This document shows, piece by piece, positions 13,393 through 14,098 of a stretch of DNA of 14,098 nt (position 1 is its first letter; each line of letters opens with the position of its first letter). A model generated the notes under the pieces. That model was not told the origin of the DNA. It did no database searches and saw only the letters and a list, made by a program, of their open reading frames with translations. The translations under genes were made by a program, and so were the position numbers. Source of the DNA: Thiohalobacter sp. (GTDB lineage: Bacteria > Pseudomonadota > Gammaproteobacteria > DSM-19610); assembly GCA_027080445.1 (NCBI GenBank), contig JALWRY010000352.1, positions 1 to 14,098 of the forward strand, given 5' to 3'.

Positions 13393-14098
13393 CTAGTGGT
13401 CCTTGTACATTGCTTCGATCTGTTGCGCAAAACGTTCACTGACCTTGTTGCGCTTCAGCTTGAGGGTCGGGGTAATCAGCCCGTCTTCGATCGTCCAGGG
13501 CTCCAGCTGACAATGCACGCGGTGGATACGGGCGTAGCCGGGGAATGCGCTCATCTGCTTTGCAACGCGCTCCAGTATGGCTTCGTAGACCTGTGAGCTG
13601 TTGCAGGCCTCCGAACTTTCCGGGTCGACGTTCAGCTTTTCCGCCAACAGCACCCACTGTTCATGGCTGAGGACCAGCAAGGCGCTGAGATAGGGCTTGT
13701 TGTCGCCAACAACCATGGCCTGTTCAAACAGCGGGTCAGCGGTAATCGCCATTTCAATATCAGCCGGCGACACTTTCTCGCCGTTGGCGAGCACAATGAT
13801 TTCCTTGATCCGGCCGGTGATATACAACTGGCCGTTTTCCAGTTTGGCCTTGTCCCCGGTGTGGAACCATCCATCCTCATCGATTACTTCACGGGTCGCT
13901 TTTTCGTTTGCCCAGTAGCCCAGCATGACGCCGGGACTGCGTACCAGCAGTTCATCCTTGTCGCCAATGCATGCCTCGACATCCTTGAGCAGGCAACCCA
14001 CGCTGCGCGGGTCATTATTGTCAATCGGGTTGACGCTGATGACGGGGCTTGTCTCCGTCAGGCCGTAACCCTGGATCATGGGCAAGCCCAGCCCGATG
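13393..14098 (-). CDS. Long-chain acyl-CoA synthetase (AMP-forming), C-terminal part
   Basis: This enzyme class activates fatty acids with ATP and CoA through an acyl-adenylate at the cytoplasmic membrane face. The frame is open to the window edge, giving about 235 residues of a protein usually near 600. Motifs in order are GYGLTETSPVISVN (adenylate-binding A5), GWFHTGDKAKL (A7, with the ribose-binding Asp), GRIKEIIVLANGEKVSP (A8 hinge) and a C-terminal TLKLKRNKV carrying the expected A10 lysine. The insert-containing C-terminal domain (LLAEKLNVDPES, ERVAKQMSAFPGYARI) suits the eukaryote-like long-chain synthetase group (COG1022) rather than FadD proper. The N-terminal part and start lie outside the window. 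It is convergent with the PilZ-domain gene and shares no operon with the others here. Confidence 0.94.
   Translation of the reverse strand, partial: IGLGLPMIQGYGLTETSPVISVNPIDNNDPRSVGCLLKDVEACIGDKDELLVRSPGVMLGYWANEKATREVIDEDGWFHTGDKAKLENGQLYITGRIKEIIVLANGEKVSPADIEMAITADPLFEQAMVVGDNKPYLSALLVLSHEQWVLLAEKLNVDPESSEACNSSQVYEAILERVAKQMSAFPGYARIHRVHCQLEPWTIEDGLITPTLKLKRNKVSERFAQQIEAMYKDH

Overview
The window looks like a chromosomal segment of a motile, flagellated gammaproteobacterium. This rests on the block pabC-mltG-tmk-holB-pilZ-tatD, a conserved order in that class (for example downstream of fabF in pseudomonads), on a PilZ protein very like the pseudomonad type IV pilus protein, and on a chemoreceptor preceded by a sigma-54-type promoter. 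No insertion sequence, phage gene, tRNA, rRNA or CRISPR array was seen.

Layout. Positions 1-4244 (+) are a tightly packed housekeeping operon: the 3' end of pabC (folate), mltG (peptidoglycan chain-end cleavage), tmk (dTTP synthesis), holB (polymerase III clamp loader), pilZ (type IV pilus assembly) and tatD (metal-dependent nuclease/hydrolase). Gaps are at most 9 bases and two junctions overlap. Positions 4398-5336 (+) encode a secreted DUF302-like protein. Convergent to it, 5428-7461 (-) encodes a membrane chemoreceptor whose signalling tip resembles WspA, with a well-spaced -24/-12 element upstream. The 331-base divergent region 7462-7792 separates it from a second + strand run.

That run (7793-11957) holds four genes for exported proteins: a Sel1-repeat protein with a long charged helix, an unrecognised cysteine-containing periplasmic protein with a similar helix, an outer-membrane porin-like barrel, and a short PstS-like phosphate-binding-type protein. 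It may be an envelope or solute-uptake module. Between the second and third genes lies an odd arrangement: a strong Shine-Dalgarno sequence with no start codon at normal distance, a perfect hairpin, then a 13-codon ORF overlapping the porin start.

Positions 12044-12736 (+) encode a Crp/Fnr-family regulator with an E-x-x-S-R recognition helix but no FNR-type iron-sulfur cysteine cluster. Its leader carries two near-identical 16-base direct repeats and a GGGTATACCC palindrome. Positions 12986-13384 (+) encode a small PilZ protein with intact c-di-GMP-binding motifs. The minus-strand gene at the right edge is the C-terminal part of a long-chain acyl-CoA synthetase.

How they fit together: the left operon is growth machinery. 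The middle and right carry genes linked to surface behaviour (type IV pilus PilZ, WspA-like receptor, c-di-GMP-type PilZ) and to envelope uptake. A functional link between these groups is inference from proximity. No clear new defence or mobile system is visible. The most interesting items are the receptor with its sigma-54 site, the four-gene exported cluster and the structured leaders at 10308-10383 and 11985-12039.
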